Origin: Chionoecetes opilio
Lineage: Eukaryota; Arthropoda; Malacostraca; Decapoda; Majidae
Assembly (NCBI GenBank): GCA_016584305.1
Contig: JACEEZ010017913.1
Location: 1-64,000, forward strand
Direction: 5' to 3'
Length of the DNA: 64,000 nt
Shown: positions 62,979 through 64,000 of the stretch, one piece after another
How positions within the stretch are numbered: the first letter of the stretch is position 1
Layout: every line of letters begins with the position of its first letter
The notes under the pieces: generated by a model
What the model was told of the DNA's origin: nothing
Databases searched by the model: none
What the model saw: only the letters and a program-made list of their open reading frames with translations
Made by a program: the position numbers and the translations under genes

Positions 62979-64000
62979 ATAACTAGCTAAAATCATTGAA
63001 AACACTACATTTTTTGGGTTTATAGCAATATGATAAGTAAAAGTACTTGTATATATACAATAACGCTACAGTTTACAAGAAACTATGAAAAACGCTTGCA
63101 ATATACCGTTATATCACAATAAATAACCTGTTACTCTTCTATTTAATAGCTTAATGTAATGTAAGCTACTTATAGGTGCATATTATTCTAAAAAGAGGAT
63201 TTTGTACTTCAATTTGTAGGAAAACAGCTATATATCACTGATAACTAGCTAATATCATTGAAAACACTACATTTTATTGGTTTATAGCAATATAATAAGT
63301 AAAACTACCTGTATATATACAATAACGCTACAGTTTAGAAGAAACTATGAAAAACGCTTGCAATATACCGTAATATAACAATAAATAACCTCTTACTCTT
63401 CTATTTATTAGCTTAATGTAATGTAAGCTACTTATAGGTGCAAATTATTCTAAAAAGAGGATTTTACACTTCAATTTGTAGGAAAACAGCTGTATATCAC
63501 CGATAAATAGCTAAGATCATTGAAAACACTACATTTTATGGGTTTATAGCAATATGATAAGTAAAACTACTTGTATATATACAAAAACGCGTCAGTTTAC
63601 AAAAAACTATGAAAAACGCCTGCAATATACCGTTATATCACAATAAATAACCTCTTACTCTTCTATTTAATAGCTTAATGTAATGTAAGCTACTAATAGG
63701 TGCAAATTGTTCTAAAAAGAGGATTTTATACTTCAATTTGTAGGAAAATAGCTATATATCACCGATAAATAGCTAATATCATTGAAAACACTACATTTTT
63801 TTGGGTTTATAGCAATATGATAAGTAAAACTACTTGTATATATACAATAACGCTACAGTTTACAAGAAACTATGAAAAACGCTTGCAATATACCGTTATA
63901 TCACAATAAATACCCTCTTACTCTTCTATTTATTAGCTTAATGTAATGTAAGCTACTTATAGGTCCAAATTATTCTAAAAAAAGGATTGTATACTTCAAT
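62979..64000 (+). repeat. Partial HOR period: 4 A, cut by the window edge
   Basis: A starts at 62979, 63241, 63503 and 63765. The unit at 63503 begins as a TAAGATC-type monomer (with CAAAAACGC) and continues as the type that normally follows it (CGCCTGCAATATACC, TACTAATAGG, AATTGTTC), so it is a hybrid. The last unit has GGATTGTATAC, the mark of the A before B, so a B module is expected just past the window. Confidence 0.88.

Larger units (their letters stand above)
1..64000. repeat. Composite higher-order satellite array filling the window
   Basis: Head-to-tail repetition of a 262-bp monomer (A) punctuated by a module B made of a diverged A (A', 244 bp), two to four 156-bp C monomers and a 71-73 bp A-like tail. 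Every copy I could orient reads in the same direction; I saw no inverted copy and no unrelated sequence such as a transposon between monomers. The array begins inside a B module and ends inside an A monomer, so neither edge is in the window. Such nested periodicity is known for eukaryotic satellite DNA at centromeres and other heterochromatin; assignment to a centromere here is inference only. No stretch of the window holds a supportable gene. Confidence 0.95.

Noticed and set aside
1..64000. CRISPR array
   Set aside because: Units are long (262 and 156 bp) and contiguous with no unique spacers; the dyads are part of the repeat itself.
1..64000. CENP-B box or similar known centromere motif
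   Set aside because: I saw no conserved TTCG...CGGG arrangement in clean monomers; TTCG in C and in some A copies lacks the second half.
1..64000. Telomere repeats, rRNA, tRNA, LTR or terminal inverted repeats of a transposon
   Set aside because: None seen; no short telomere-like tandem repeat, no tRNA-like cloverleaf, and no target-site duplications or coding remnants between monomers.

Overview
The window is one continuous block of AT-rich satellite DNA with no gene I can support. Everything readable belongs to two tandem repeat families, always in the same orientation. The array runs off both ends, so it is longer than 64 kb. This architecture is typical of eukaryotic heterochromatin (a centromeric, pericentromeric or subtelomeric satellite). 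The sequence does not let me name the species or lineage. All monomer positions below were measured by eye and are good to a few bases in clean DNA and to about 10-30 bases in degraded DNA.

Building blocks. Monomer A is 262 bp. Module B is about 783 bp and contains, in order, a diverged A (A', 244 bp), two to four copies of an unrelated 156-bp monomer C (usually three: C1, C2, C3), and a 71-73 bp tail that resembles the last part of A. B occurs about 37 times. Between B modules there are runs of 1 to 13 A monomers. One A-run plus one B is a higher-order repeat (HOR) period of about 0.9 to 4.1 kb. About 130 A monomers can be placed.

Layout. 1-8230 is degraded array; 8231-17400 is clean, with eight A units of exactly 262 bp at 8231-10326; 17400-18450 is eroded by deletions; 18450-28900 is mostly clean; 28900-30465 carries scattered random indels; 30466-36430 is almost unreadable A/T-rich sequence with traces of A and B; 36430-44870 is readable but has many random indels; 44874-47215 is mostly clean; 47216-54650 is homopolymer-degraded; 54651-57770 is clean; 57771-62550 is moderately degraded; 62551-64000 is clean.

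Main observations. Each C monomer opens with an imperfect inverted repeat. In C1 and C3 the stems are long (about 16-19 pairs) and differ by a compensated base-pair change, so pairing is kept although the sequence changed. C-copy changes (2, 3 or 4) use in-register hybrid monomers, which points to unequal exchange. A monomers carry marks of their position within the HOR. Rare private marks show that distant segments are copies of each other, including an adjacent pair of 1,323-bp segments, one clean and one noisy. The noisy patches keep these marks, begin abruptly and differ from each other in error style, so much of the apparent decay may be unpolished long-read consensus rather than biology. 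No new protein-coding system is visible; the best candidate for something undescribed is the hairpin-bearing composite satellite itself.
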